64,000 nucleotides of DNA from Pollutiaquabacter sp046052345 (GCA_046052345.1 JBJOMN010000035.1:1-64000), one strand, 5' to 3'; shown: positions 1-8,902, numbered from the stretch's first letter. The notes: a model not told the origin generated them from the letters alone. Made by a program: numbers and translations.

Positions 1-944
1 GCAGGAGAGGTGATCTGCACCCAGTTGGCAGGAGGGAAAGTGGCCAACGAGAAATTCTGTCCGGAGAAAGAACCGCCGGTCGGGCCGAAGCGAGTGACGT
101 TCTGTGTCTTCGAGTCGTTGCCGGCGACGTTGTCGGTGGATCCGTTCGGGTTCGAGGTAGCGATAGTAGCTATGTTTGTACCGTAATTCGGAGCCGTGAC
201 AGCAGTGAAGGTCAGCACCGTGGACTCATAAGTGGCCAGGTTGCCGGTCCAGTTGTAGCTCGCCTGGGCGGTGCCGTTCATGTTCAGGTTGATCGTGGCG
301 CTGGTGAGCGGAGCGGTACCGTAGTTGCAGAGGCGGTAGCTGATATCCACCGGATCGCAGGAAGCGAGTACCCCGTTGAGCAATTGCATCGAGTTAGCGA
401 CACCTGCATCGTTCGTCTCGGTCGCTGAGAAGCAGTTAGCGGTCTTCTGGGCATAGAAGGCAGCGGTGCTGGCGAGCTGACCGACTTCCTTGATGATGCG
501 GTCCGGACAAACCATGTAAATGGTCGGGAAGTAGTTGATCTGAAGCAAGTTGCCGATGGAAGCATCGTCAATGATCGGATAGGGGGTGCCCGTTACCCAG
601 TCACCCTGAGTGTTGGAACCGGTGCCCTGCAGATCGGCCAGCGTCGTGGAATTATCACCTTCTACGAAAAACACCATCAGTTCGTTCGTGCCGGGAGGGC
701 CGTAGGTGTTGTAGAGACCTTCAAGGCGGCCTGTGTTGTGGAAGCTCCAGCAGGGACCGCACCAGGTAGCGGATACGTCAATGAAAACCGTCTTTCCGGA
801 ATCAAGCAACGTGTAAAGGTTCCAGGTATTTCCGTTGAGGTCGGTGCCGGTGAAGTCAGGACAAATGGAGCCGGAGGCCATCTGTGCATTCGCGCCGGAC
901 GTCAGCAACATGCCCGACAACAATACGAGTAACAGTTTTTTCAT
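1..944 (-). CDS. Secreted thioredoxin-fold protein, C-terminus cut by window edge
   Basis: Reading the minus strand from the ATG at 944 gives 314 codons with no stop, running off the left edge. Residues 1-21 form a signal peptide ending in ANAQ. A thioredoxin/TlpA-like domain follows, with WCGPC at 61-65, the active site of disulfide oxidoreductases. From about residue 185 the protein changes to Thr/Asn/Ser-rich beta-sandwich sequence of the kind seen in T9SS cargo, so it is probably exported to the cell surface. The sorting domain, if present, lies outside the window. It is divergent from the TlpA-like gene at 1143. The substrate is unknown. The start is well supported by the signal peptide and an upstream promoter match. 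Confidence 0.85.
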   Translation of the reverse strand, partial: MKKLLLVLLSGMLLTSGANAQMASGSICPDFTGTDLNGNTWNLYTLLDSGKTVFIDVSATWCGPCWSFHNTGRLEGLYNTYGPPGTNELMVFFVEGDNSTTLADLQGTGSNTQGDWVTGTPYPIIDDASIGNLLQINYFPTIYMVCPDRIIKEVGQLASTAAFYAQKTANCFSATETNDAGVANSMQLLNGVLASCDPVDISYRLCNYGTAPLTSATINLNMNGTAQASYNWTGNLATYESTVLTFTAVTAPNYGTNIATIATSNPNGSTDNVAGNDSKTQNVTRFGPTGGSFSGQNFSLATFPPANWVQITSP

Positions 945-1002
945 GGTTTGATTAAGGTATTTGGTTAGTATTCGTAAGGGGTTGGTTTAATCAGCAGAAT
1001 TT

Positions 1003-1010
1003 CAAAAGTA
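1003..1010 (-). promoter_or_regulatory. Bacteroidota -7 element upstream of the secreted thioredoxin-fold gene
   Basis: On the minus strand this reads TACTTTTG, an exact match to the TAnnTTTG -7 consensus. It lies about 58 bp before the ATG at 944. No clear TTTG -33 box is seen at the expected distance. Confidence 0.5.
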
Positions 1011-1142
1011 GGAATTTCGCCATGAAAACCGAAGGATTTGCGATGTTTTTGGGGAGACGGATGATTTCAGGAAAAAACGGCCCGATTTATGGTGAATAAT
1101 GGCCAAATCCTTTAATTTGTAATCAAATCCCCCACCCCTTCC

Positions 1143-1667
1143 ATGAAACGACATGCCTTGCTCTCCGCACTTTCCCTAATACTCCTTGTCAGGGCCAGCG
1201 GACAAGAATCCAACAGGCCCCTCCCGAATGTTACGGTCAAGACCGTCAACGGAGAGAATTTCGCATTCAACAAGATCGAAAACGGCGGAAAGCCGATCGT
1301 GGTGGACTTCTGGGCGACCTGGTGCAAGCCCTGCATCGAGGAGTTGAACGCCATCCATGAGAACTATGCGGAGTGGCAGCAGGAGAGCGGCGTGAAAGTC
1401 GTGGCTGTTTCCCTCGATGACTCACGCACCATGAACCGCGTCGGGCCGCTGGTGAACGGCCGAGGTTGGGACTTCGAAGTCTATGTCGACCCGAATGCGG
1501 ACCTGAAGCGCGCATTAAACGTCAACAATCCGCCTCATACCTTCGTAGTCAACGGCAAAGGAGAGATCGTCTGGCAACATGTAGGGTATGCCGAAGGCAA
1601 CGAGTTTGAATTGTACGACGTTGTCAAGAAGGTCGCAGCCGGTCTGCCGGTAGACGGCAAGAAATGA
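1143..1667 (+). CDS. TlpA-like thiol-disulfide oxidoreductase
   Basis: A 174-residue protein with an N-terminal signal peptide (about residues 1-20) and one thioredoxin-fold domain of the TlpA/AhpC-TSA type. The redox motif WCKPC is at 60-64, in the usual place after the first beta strand (VVDFWATW). NPPHTFVV provides the cis-proline loop found in thioredoxin folds. It most likely acts as a periplasmic thiol reductase. Its stop overlaps the next gene's start (ATGA at 1664-1667), so the two are translationally coupled. It is followed by a barrel protein and an Omp28 protein, a combination suggesting envelope protein maturation. The natural partner is unknown. Confidence 0.85.
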   Translation: MKRHALLSALSLILLVRASGQESNRPLPNVTVKTVNGENFAFNKIENGGKPIVVDFWATWCKPCIEELNAIHENYAEWQQESGVKVVAVSLDDSRTMNRVGPLVNGRGWDFEVYVDPNADLKRALNVNNPPHTFVVNGKGEIVWQHVGYAEGNEFELYDVVKKVAAGLPVDGKK

Positions 1668-3319
1668 TCCACCGTTTTACTTATCCCGGTATCCAAGTGA
1701 AAAAAATCTTACTGCTTGTTTCCCTGTCCGTATCCGCATCAGGGTTCGTCAACGGACAGTCTGCCATTCACGGCAACACCCAACTTGATGCCCAGTATTA
1801 CATACCCGATTCGCTGATCGGATCGCCGGATGTTCCCGAGCAGATGCTGTTCAACGGCTTCACCAATTTCGTGTACGACAAGGATAATTTTTCTGCCGGC
1901 ATCCGCTATGAAGCCTATCTGAACCCCTTGCTTGGATTCAATACGCGTTACGAAGGATACGGCATTCCGTTCCGGTTCCTTACTTATCGCAACAACGAAC
2001 TGGAAGTGACGGCAGGTAATTTCTACGAGCAGTTCGGCATGGGCATGGCCCTGCGTGCCTATAACGAGTGGGGCTTGGGGTTCGATAATTCCATCGACGG
2101 ACTCAGGATCAAATATGCGCCGGTGAAGGGTTTGGAATTCAAAGGACTGATCGGCAAACAACGCGATTTCTGGACAAAGGGAGAAGGCATCGTCCGCGGT
2201 GCGGATATGGAGTTCAACTTTAACGAGGCGGTCTCCTCGCTGTCCGAAAGCAAGAACCGCTTCATCGTGGGCGGGAGCTTCGTCAGCAAGTACCAGGCCG
2301 ATGAGGATCCGACCTATCGCCTGCCGCAGAATGTCGCAACCGGCGCCGGACGGATCACCTTCACCCGCGGAGGATTCACCGCCTACTCGGAATATGCCTA
2401 TAAGTCCGGCGACCCTTCTTCTACGAACGAATTCATCTTCAAGGACGGTCAGTCCCTCTTCCTCAACATGGGCTACACCAAGAAAGGGATCGGTGTCACT
2501 GCAGGACTGAAATGGCTGGACAACATGTCCTACCGCAGCGACCGGTATGCACTGCTGAACAGCCTTCTCATCAATTACCTCCCGGCGATCACCAAGAACC
2601 ACACGTACCTGCTGATGGCCTACTATCCCTATGCCACACAGCTCAACGGGGAGTTCGGTGTTCAGGCCGAGGTGTTTTACCACGTCCCTAAAGGCAAAGC
2701 CCTCGGCGGCCCCTACGGGACAGATCTCACCTTTAACTACTCCCGCACCTCCTCCATACAGGAGGATAAGATTACCTCCGGAGCGGATACGGTGTTAGGT
2801 TATACGGCACCGTTTCTGGGAATGGGAGATGAGGTCTACTATGAAGACTTCAATGTTTCCGTTGACCGGAAATTCAGCAAGAAGCTCAGGATGATCTTCA
2901 CCTACATGTACCAGAATTACAACAAGGACGTAGTGGAAGGCCGGGAAGGCTTCGGACATATCTACTCCAACATCGGGGTCGTGGAAGCCCAGTACCGGAT
3001 CACTCCCAAGTACAGTATCCGTACGGAGCTGCAGGGGCTTTTCACCGACAAGGATTTCGGAAGCTGGGCGATGGCTTTGGCTGAATTCTCCGTTTCCCCT
3101 CATTGGTTTGTCGCAGCGATCGACCAGTACAACTACGGCAATCCCGATGAGGACAAACAGATTCATTATTATGTCGGACAGGTCGGGTACAACCGTGGTG
3201 CCAACCGCATCACGGTCGGTTACGGCCGTCAGAGAGCGGGCATCCTGTGTGTGGGAGGCGTGTGTCGAAACGTCCCTTCTGCCAATGGCTTCACCTTGTC
3301 TGTCACCTCCAGTTTCTAA
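1664..3319 (+). CDS. Outer-membrane beta-barrel protein of unknown function (DUF6029-like)
   Basis: 551 residues from the ATG at 1664, which overlaps the upstream stop. The hydrophobic signal segment begins only at residue 13, so the GTG at 1697 (VKKILLLVSLS...) may be the true start. The rest consists of alternating aromatic and polar strands (NFVYDKDNFSAGIRYEAYLNP, HYYVGQVGYNRGANRITVGYGR) typical of a large outer-membrane barrel, ending in a Ser-Phe terminal strand. It resembles a Bacteroidota family of unknown function, which I believe is DUF6029, that sits between TlpA-like and Omp28-like genes. That order holds here. The role is not known; a surface or assembly function with its neighbours is inferred. 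Confidence 0.7.
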   Translation: MIHRFTYPGIQVKKILLLVSLSVSASGFVNGQSAIHGNTQLDAQYYIPDSLIGSPDVPEQMLFNGFTNFVYDKDNFSAGIRYEAYLNPLLGFNTRYEGYGIPFRFLTYRNNELEVTAGNFYEQFGMGMALRAYNEWGLGFDNSIDGLRIKYAPVKGLEFKGLIGKQRDFWTKGEGIVRGADMEFNFNEAVSSLSESKNRFIVGGSFVSKYQADEDPTYRLPQNVATGAGRITFTRGGFTAYSEYAYKSGDPSSTNEFIFKDGQSLFLNMGYTKKGIGVTAGLKWLDNMSYRSDRYALLNSLLINYLPAITKNHTYLLMAYYPYATQLNGEFGVQAEVFYHVPKGKALGGPYGTDLTFNYSRTSSIQEDKITSGADTVLGYTAPFLGMGDEVYYEDFNVSVDRKFSKKLRMIFTYMYQNYNKDVVEGREGFGHIYSNIGVVEAQYRITPKYSIRTELQGLFTDKDFGSWAMALAEFSVSPHWFVAAIDQYNYGNPDEDKQIHYYVGQVGYNRGANRITVGYGRQRAGILCVGGVCRNVPSANGFTLSVTSSF

Positions 3320-3331
3320 AAAAACGCAACC

Positions 3332-4249
3332 ATGATACGTCCAGCCCGATTACTCGCTGCCGGTATTCTCATCGCAACGTTCGGTTGTGATAAAGTGGAG
3401 CCTCCTTACCTGGAGAGTTCATGTGGCGATGCCAACTATGTTTTCCCGGATGTCGCCATCATCGGACCGTATACGCTTACTTTCGGCCCCGACACCCTGG
3501 CGGCTGTCAAGAAAGTCCTTTTGGAGGATTACACCGGACATACCTGCGGCAACTGTCCGGCGGCAGGTCAGTACATTGTAAATACCCTGGTTCCGGCCAA
3601 TCCGGACAGGCTGGTGGTGATGGGTGTTCACGCCGGCGATTTTGCAAAACCTACCGGTTCACAACCTAACCAGCCGGCAGGATCTTTTCAGACCGACTTC
3701 CGCTGCCAGACCGGCAACGAATGGAATGACAAGTTCGGCGTCAATTTCAACCCTTGCGGCATGGTGGACCGGACCGGTTTTCCTGACCAGTCGCACCTGC
3801 TGCCTTACCTGGCCTGGTCCTCCGTCATACAGAATCAATTGGCACTTCCTGCCGAAGCGAAAATCAGGATCCTTGCCGAGTATGACCCCCCAAGCGGAAC
3901 CATCTACATCGCCGTCCAGACGGTTGCGATGCAGGCATTCAACCGAGAACTCAAATTGCAGGTCGTTGTCACCGAGGACAGTGTGATCGACTGGCAGACC
4001 TGGTATGGCCATACACCGGAATACGAACCGGCCTATGCTCATCGTCACGTATTGCGGGGAGCCGCCAACGGCGATTTCGGAGAAACTGTCTATTCCGGTG
4101 CTGTTGCCGCCGGCACCAAGACCATCCGTGGTTGCTGTTTCCAGACGAAACCGGAAATGGATATACGGCATGCCAGCGTGGTCGCCTTCCTATACGATGC
4201 CGAAACGGAAGAAGTGGTACAGGCGGAGGAGATTCACATTGAAGAGTAA
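3332..4249 (+). CDS. Omp28-related outer membrane lipoprotein
   Basis: A 305-residue protein with a short signal peptide and a likely lipidation cysteine at residue 19 (ATFGC). The segment YTGHTCGNCPAAG, with CGNC at 72-75, is characteristic of the Omp28 family and gives it a thioredoxin-like active site. The C-terminal part is beta-rich. Porphyromonas gingivalis Omp28 is a surface-associated protein, but the family's biochemistry is unsettled. It lies 12 bp after the barrel gene in the same operon, so the TlpA-like, barrel and Omp28 genes are probably one functional unit. Redox activity is inferred from the CxxC motif only. Confidence 0.8.
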   Translation: MIRPARLLAAGILIATFGCDKVEPPYLESSCGDANYVFPDVAIIGPYTLTFGPDTLAAVKKVLLEDYTGHTCGNCPAAGQYIVNTLVPANPDRLVVMGVHAGDFAKPTGSQPNQPAGSFQTDFRCQTGNEWNDKFGVNFNPCGMVDRTGFPDQSHLLPYLAWSSVIQNQLALPAEAKIRILAEYDPPSGTIYIAVQTVAMQAFNRELKLQVVVTEDSVIDWQTWYGHTPEYEPAYAHRHVLRGAANGDFGETVYSGAVAAGTKTIRGCCFQTKPEMDIRHASVVAFLYDAETEEVVQAEEIHIEE

Positions 4250-4269
4250 CGTCCCTTATCCTTTTCCTT

Positions 4270-4872
4270 ATGCCACTTTCCCGTTGCTTGTTGTTTTTCC
4301 TGCTTGTACTGACAGGCGGCAGCGCATTCAGCCAGGGATTCCGTGCAGGGTTTCGTGCCGGCATGACGGCTACACAAGTGGACGGGGACCAGTTGCAGGG
4401 ATTCAATCAGGCAGGTTTGTTGGGAGGCATTACCGTTTCCCGCGATCTGGGCGAGCGGTTTTCCCTCGGCATGGAGATGATCTACATCCAAAAGGGCAGT
4501 CGCAAGCCGCTTAACACCGACGACAATACCTACTACGTAATGCGTCTTTCCTACGTGGAGGTTCCATTACTTCTTCGTTTCAATGCCGGAAAGAAATTAA
4601 TGCTGGAAGCCGGACCTTCGTTCGGAGTCCTCGTTGCCTCTAAGGAAAAGGACCAGTCCGGCATCATCGACTATGCCCCGCCATTTGAAAAACGGGAGTA
4701 TTCGTTGAATGCCGGCCTCGGGTATCTTCTCTCCGACGACCTTTTGTTCAATGCCCGTTACGGCTTCTCTCTCCTTCCGGTACGCCGTTTTGATTCGGTG
4801 CTCAATTACTACTACTGGGACCGGGGTCAGTTCAATTCCGTCGTTCAGCTTTCCCTGAATTACTCCTTTTAA
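4270..4872 (+). CDS. Small outer-membrane beta-barrel protein (PorT/OMP_b-brl_2 type)
   Basis: 200 residues. The signal peptide ends near GGSAFSQ (about residues 1-21), followed by the common Bacteroidota barrel pattern: GFRAGFRAGM, GGITVSRDLGERFSLGMEMIYIQKGS, YVEVPLLLRF and a final aromatic strand (VVQLSLNYSF). This pattern belongs to the PorT-like eight-strand barrel family, a broad group that contains PorT of the T9SS but mostly proteins without assigned function. It should not be called PorT itself. It follows Omp28 by 20 bp and probably ends this operon. Confidence 0.75.
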   Translation: MPLSRCLLFFLLVLTGGSAFSQGFRAGFRAGMTATQVDGDQLQGFNQAGLLGGITVSRDLGERFSLGMEMIYIQKGSRKPLNTDDNTYYVMRLSYVEVPLLLRFNAGKKLMLEAGPSFGVLVASKEKDQSGIIDYAPPFEKREYSLNAGLGYLLSDDLLFNARYGFSLLPVRRFDSVLNYYYWDRGQFNSVVQLSLNYSF

Positions 4873-4944
4873 GCGGTTTTGAGCCGCTGTCGCGGAACCT
4901 CGCTGCATTTACTTGCGTATATTGGTCTTTCATTGCAATTGGAC

Positions 4945-5853
4945 ATGAAAGCCGGTAACCGATACTTCCCCGAATTCTCTACCGCCATCGACCAGGTCGG
5001 TGTGGAGGAACGGGTGTCCCGTCTCACCAAGCGCAGCATCAAAAAGGAATCCAAGCTCGCGGCCCTTAAACTGGCCATGAGCATGCTGGACCTGACTACG
5101 CTGGAGGCAAAAGACACGCCCGGGAAGGTCCGGCAGCTATGCACCAAGGCCGTTCATCCTCACGATGCCGTTGCGGGTATTCCGAGCGTAGCGGCGGTTT
5201 GCGTATACCCCAATCTTGTACGCGTCGCCCGCGAAGCGTTGGAGGGAAGCGGTGTGAAAGTGGCGGCTGTCGCTACGGCTTTTCCCAGCGGAATGTCGTC
5301 GCGCAAGGTCAAGATAGAAGAAACGAAATGGGCGGTTAACGAAGGAGCCGATGAGATCGACATGGTGATCTCCCGCGGACATTTCCTCGCCGGAGAATTT
5401 GGTTTCGTTTACGACGAGATCTCCGCTGTGAAAGAAGCCTGCGGTGCGGCCCATCTCAAGGTCATCCTGGAAACAGGCGAACTCAGCACCCTCGACAACG
5501 TCCGCCGTGCAAGCGACCTTGCCATGGATGCCGGTGCCGATTTCATCAAGACCTCGACCGGAAAGATCCAGCCTGCTGCAACCTTGCCGGTGACACTCGT
5601 GATGCTGGAAGCGATCAGGGATCATTATTACCGTACCGGGCGGATGGTGGGCATGAAGCCCGCCGGCGGAGTCGCCACCGCCAAGCTGGCATTGCAATAT
5701 CTGGTCCTGGTCCGTGAGACATTGGGACAGGCATGGCTGGACCCCGACTGGTTCCGTTTCGGCGCAAGTTCGCTGGCCAACGACCTGCTCATGCAGATCA
5801 TCAAGGAACACACCGGTGTTTACCAAAGCATAGATTATTTTTCAAAGGACTGA
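4945..5853 (+). CDS. deoC: Deoxyribose-phosphate aldolase
   Basis: Catalyses the cleavage of 2-deoxyribose 5-phosphate to acetaldehyde and glyceraldehyde 3-phosphate during deoxynucleoside breakdown. I chose the ATG at 4945 (302 residues) because the upstream extension to the TTG at 4879 does not look like the family. Class I aldolase signatures are clear: DLTTLEAKDTP near the start, VAAVATAFPSG, EIDMVISRGHFLAGE, LKVILETGEL, then DFIKTSTGK with the Schiff-base lysine, and GMKPAGGV near the C-terminus. It runs into two aldehyde dehydrogenase genes with short gaps, consistent with oxidation of the acetaldehyde released. Confidence 0.95.
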   Translation: MKAGNRYFPEFSTAIDQVGVEERVSRLTKRSIKKESKLAALKLAMSMLDLTTLEAKDTPGKVRQLCTKAVHPHDAVAGIPSVAAVCVYPNLVRVAREALEGSGVKVAAVATAFPSGMSSRKVKIEETKWAVNEGADEIDMVISRGHFLAGEFGFVYDEISAVKEACGAAHLKVILETGELSTLDNVRRASDLAMDAGADFIKTSTGKIQPAATLPVTLVMLEAIRDHYYRTGRMVGMKPAGGVATAKLALQYLVLVRETLGQAWLDPDWFRFGASSLANDLLMQIIKEHTGVYQSIDYFSKD

Positions 5854-5885
5854 CCCTAACCGGTCTTTCAAACAGGCCACCGCAG

Positions 5886-7364
5886 ATGAAATCCAAAAAG
5901 AAAACAGTTGTCAAACTGCAGTTCAGCGGAGGCTGGGACTACGCTCCGGCACCGGAAAGCTCGAGCCATGTGACGCTGAAGGAGGAATACGACCTTTTCA
6001 TCAACGGCACCTGGGTCAAACCTGCGGAAAGGAAGTCGTTCGACACCTTTAATCCTGCTACGGAAAAGAAGATCGCCCGCATCTCCGAAGCAGGACCGCG
6101 CGACGTGGATGCCGCCGTACGTGCCGCCCGTAATGCGTATGAGGGGACATGGGGCAGGATGCCTGCACGTGAGCGCGGCAAATACATCTACCGAATAGCC
6201 CGTATCCTCCAGGAACGTGCCCGCGAAATGGCGGTCATCGAGTCAATGGACGGCGGTAAGCCGATACGGGAATCACGCGACATAGATGTTCCGCTGGCTG
6301 CGGCGCATTTCTTCTATTATGCCGGATGGGCGGATAAGCTTGCCTACGCATTACCCGGTCATAAGCCCGAGCCAGTCGGTGTCGCCGGTCAGATCATACC
6401 CTGGAATTTTCCGCTGCTCATGGCGGCGTGGAAAATAGCCCCGGCACTTGCTGCCGGAAACACCGTGGTGCTGAAGCCCGCTGAGACGACACCGCTAACG
6501 GCCCTCAAGCTGGCCGAAATCATCCGGGAGGCCGACCTTCCGCCCGGTGTAGTCAATATCATCACCGGCGCAGGCGCCACCGGATCCGCACTCGTCAACC
6601 ACCCGGGAATCGATAAGGTCGCCTTCACCGGATCCACGGAAGTCGGTAAGGTCATCCAGAAAGCGCTCGCCGGCACCGGCAAGCGTTATACGCTCGAGCT
6701 GGGAGGCAAGGCTGCGAACATCATCTTCGAAGATGCCGCCATCGATCAGGCGGTGGAAGGCATCATCAACGGCATCTTCTTCAATCAGGGTCACGTCTGT
6801 TGCGCAGGCTCCCGCCTTTTTGTTCAGGAATCCGTCATGAAGACGGTGGTCAGAAAACTGAAAGACCGCATGGAGACGTTGATCGTCGGCGATCCGCTGG
6901 ACAAGAACACGGATATCGGTGCCATCAATTCGAAGACTCAGCTCGATAAGATCCGGAAGTATCTCAAGATCGGAGTGGATGAAGGCGGTGAGATGTTCCA
7001 GACCTCCTGCAGCCTGCCTTCCAAAGGCTACTGGTGCCGCCCCACCCTGTTCACCGGCGTCGCCCAGTCTTCCCGCATCGTCCAGGAGGAGATCTTCGGT
7101 CCTGTCCTTGCCGTCCAGTCGTTCCGTACCGTGGAAGAGGTCCTCGAGAAAGCGAACAATATTCCCTACGGCCTTAGCGGAGGAGTCTGGACCGACAAGG
7201 GTTCCAAGATCTTCAAGGTTACGAACGGGCTCAGGGCCGGCGTAGTCTGGGCCAATACGTACAACAAGTTCGATCCGACTTCGCCTTTCGGCGGCTACAA
7301 GGAAAGCGGTGTCGGCCGCGAGGGCGGCCTGCACGGCCTGCTCCCTTATCTGAAACATGTCTGA
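5886..7364 (+). CDS. Aldehyde dehydrogenase, catalytically complete
   Basis: 492 residues from the ATG at 5886; the open frame extends upstream to 5733, but that part overlaps deoC and is not ALDH-like. NAD(P)-dependent aldehyde oxidation is supported by IIPWNFPL, the nucleotide-fold segment FTGSTEVGK, general-base Glu271 in LELGGK, catalytic Cys305 in NQGHVCC, and EEIFGPV. The C-terminal ANTYNKFDPTSPFGGYKESGVGREGG region is intact. It lies 32 bp after deoC, so acetaldehyde is the likely substrate (inference). Its stop overlaps the start of a shortened paralogue, which suggests the two proteins work together. Confidence 0.93.
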   Translation: MKSKKKTVVKLQFSGGWDYAPAPESSSHVTLKEEYDLFINGTWVKPAERKSFDTFNPATEKKIARISEAGPRDVDAAVRAARNAYEGTWGRMPARERGKYIYRIARILQERAREMAVIESMDGGKPIRESRDIDVPLAAAHFFYYAGWADKLAYALPGHKPEPVGVAGQIIPWNFPLLMAAWKIAPALAAGNTVVLKPAETTPLTALKLAEIIREADLPPGVVNIITGAGATGSALVNHPGIDKVAFTGSTEVGKVIQKALAGTGKRYTLELGGKAANIIFEDAAIDQAVEGIINGIFFNQGHVCCAGSRLFVQESVMKTVVRKLKDRMETLIVGDPLDKNTDIGAINSKTQLDKIRKYLKIGVDEGGEMFQTSCSLPSKGYWCRPTLFTGVAQSSRIVQEEIFGPVLAVQSFRTVEEVLEKANNIPYGLSGGVWTDKGSKIFKVTNGLRAGVVWANTYNKFDPTSPFGGYKESGVGREGGLHGLLPYLKHV

Positions 7365-8271
7365 AAACCGTCTTCGAAGTCCTATGCCAACCACTGGAAA
7401 AAAACAAGCAGCCGTTCGTGTGCGCGTCATGAAGACCTACAAGCTGTATGTCGACGGCAAGTTCCCCCGGACGGAGTCAGGACGGTATTCCGTTTTCAAG
7501 GATGCCGACGGTGAGCCGTTAGCCAATATCTGTGTCGCATCCCGTAAGGATTTCCGGGATGCCGTGGTAGCCGCAAGGAAAGCCCAGTCCGGCTGGGCAG
7601 CACGTTCTGCATACAACAAAGGACAGATCCTCTATCGCATCGCAGAGATGCTCGAAGGGCGTAGCTCCCAGTTCATGGACGAGTTCGTTCAGCAGGGATT
7701 ATCGCCTGCTGCTGCATCGAAGGAGGTCGAGGTAGCTGTCGACCGGCTGGTTTACTACGCCGGGTGGAGTGACAAGTACCAGCAGGTGTTCAGTTCCGTG
7801 AATCCGGTGGAATCTTCCCATTTCAACTTCTCCATGCAGGAGCCTACAGGAGTCGTATCCGTCATAGCACCGGAGGAAAGCGGTCTGGCCGGTCTTGTCG
7901 CCGTCATCGCCCCGGCTATCGTCGGCGGAAATACGGTGATCGTCCTCTCCTCCGAACGGTTTCCGCTGACGGCCGTCACTTTCGCCGAAGTTCTTCATAC
8001 CTCGGACCTGCCTGCCGGTGTGGTGAACATCCTTACCGGCACAAGGAAGGAATTGGTCTCCCACTTTTCCAGCCACATGGATGTCAACGCCTGCATCTAC
8101 TGCGGCGACGATCCGGAATTTCGGAAAACCACGGATGAGAATTCCGCACTGAATGTCAAACGACCTTTTTTCTTCCCCGTTTCCGATTGGTCGGATGACA
8201 AGTTCGATTCCCCTTACAGGATCCTGGATCTCCAGGAGACGAAGACCACGTGGCATCCGATCGGCCAGTAA
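7357..8271 (+). CDS. ALDH-like protein lacking the catalytic half (pseudo-enzyme)
   Basis: Up to 304 residues. Possible starts are the ATGs at 7357, 7384 and 7429; the ALDH homology begins at the last (MKTYKLYVDGKF). The N-terminal NAD-binding fold is recognisable (DADGEPLANICVASRKDFRDAV, ARSAYNKGQILYRIAEML, PTGVVSVIAPEE, GNTVIVLSSERFPLTAV, LPAGVVNILTG). After about residue 240 the frame ends with no LELGGK motif, no catalytic cysteine and no EEIFGP segment. The usual WNFPL is replaced by EESGL. No downstream remnant of a catalytic domain is seen, because cysC starts 11 bp later, so this looks like an evolved short form and not a fresh frameshift. ALDH16-type enzymes join an active and an inactive ALDH domain; this could be a split analogue. 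Confidence 0.8.
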   Translation: MSENRLRSPMPTTGKKQAAVRVRVMKTYKLYVDGKFPRTESGRYSVFKDADGEPLANICVASRKDFRDAVVAARKAQSGWAARSAYNKGQILYRIAEMLEGRSSQFMDEFVQQGLSPAAASKEVEVAVDRLVYYAGWSDKYQQVFSSVNPVESSHFNFSMQEPTGVVSVIAPEESGLAGLVAVIAPAIVGGNTVIVLSSERFPLTAVTFAEVLHTSDLPAGVVNILTGTRKELVSHFSSHMDVNACIYCGDDPEFRKTTDENSALNVKRPFFFPVSDWSDDKFDSPYRILDLQETKTTWHPIGQ

Positions 8272-8282
8272 GCCAAACGTGT

Positions 8283-8870
8283 ATGCATCCAACTGCTCAG
8301 GGAGAAGTGACCCGTGCCGAACGCGAAAGATCGCTCGGTCAGCAGGCTCATGTTTTCTGGCTCACCGGACTGAGCGGCGCAGGAAAGAGCACCCTGGCCG
8401 TCCTGCTTGAGCGCGCTCTGCTTGAGCGCGGATTCCGGACCATGTACCTGGACGGAGACGTGCTGCGCAGTGGCATCAACAAGGACCTCGGCTTCAGTCC
8501 GGCCGACCGTAAGGAAAATCTGCGCAGGACCGGAGCGCTGAACAAAGTCCTTTTCGATGCGGGACTTGTCACGATCAACGCACTGATTTCTCCGTACCGT
8601 TCCGACAGGGAGGAAGTGCGTTCGCTTTTCCCGGTCGGTTTTTTCAGTGAAATACATGTCAAGGCCGACATCGCGGTGTGCGAGTCGCGGGATCCCAAGG
8701 GTTTATATCGTAGAGCCAGGGCCGGCGAGATCAGCGAGTTCACGGGAGTTTCAGCTCCTTACGAGGAGCCGGAGCAACCGGACCTGTTGCTCGATACGTC
8801 GGCCGGAACAGTCGAAGAGTCCCTTGCGAAGTTGCTTGCTTTTGCATTGAAGCGCCTCGGCCGCGCATAG
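8283..8870 (+). CDS. cysC: Adenylylsulfate (APS) kinase
   Basis: Phosphorylates APS to PAPS, the activated sulfate donor. The ATG at 8283 gives 195 residues, the usual length. The Walker A motif GLSGAGKS is at 29-36, followed by LDGDVLRSGINKDLGFSPADRKENLRR, ALISPYRSDREE and a C-terminal FTGVSAPYEEPEQPDLLLDT region, all family signatures. It begins 11 bp after the ALDH-like gene and precedes cysD by 57 bp. No PAPS reductase is present in the window, and a sulfotransferase lies 5.7 kb downstream, so PAPS is probably used for sulfation (inference). Confidence 0.95.
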   Translation: MHPTAQGEVTRAERERSLGQQAHVFWLTGLSGAGKSTLAVLLERALLERGFRTMYLDGDVLRSGINKDLGFSPADRKENLRRTGALNKVLFDAGLVTINALISPYRSDREEVRSLFPVGFFSEIHVKADIAVCESRDPKGLYRRARAGEISEFTGVSAPYEEPEQPDLLLDTSAGTVEESLAKLLAFALKRLGRA

Positions 8871-8902
8871 GTCAGCCGCCCCTGTTTCGAGCAGGATTTT
8901 CC

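Noticed and set aside
1739..2683. 314-residue minus-strand open frame
   Set aside because: Antisense to the beta-barrel gene. Its composition reflects the complementary strand only.
4270..4872. PorT, a T9SS component
   Set aside because: The barrel family is broad and no other T9SS machinery gene is adjacent, so the specific name is not supported.
4872..4888. Terminator between the PorT-like gene and deoC
   Set aside because: A five-base-pair hairpin (AGCGG/CCGCT) without a T-run; too weak to call.
5733..5885. Upstream extension of the aldehyde dehydrogenase
   Set aside because: It overlaps deoC in another frame and is unlike ALDH. The ATG at 5886 gives a normal start.
7357..8271. Second ALDH as a sequencing frameshift
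   Set aside because: cysC starts 11 bp after the stop and no frame contains the missing catalytic domain, so a simple frameshift cannot explain it.
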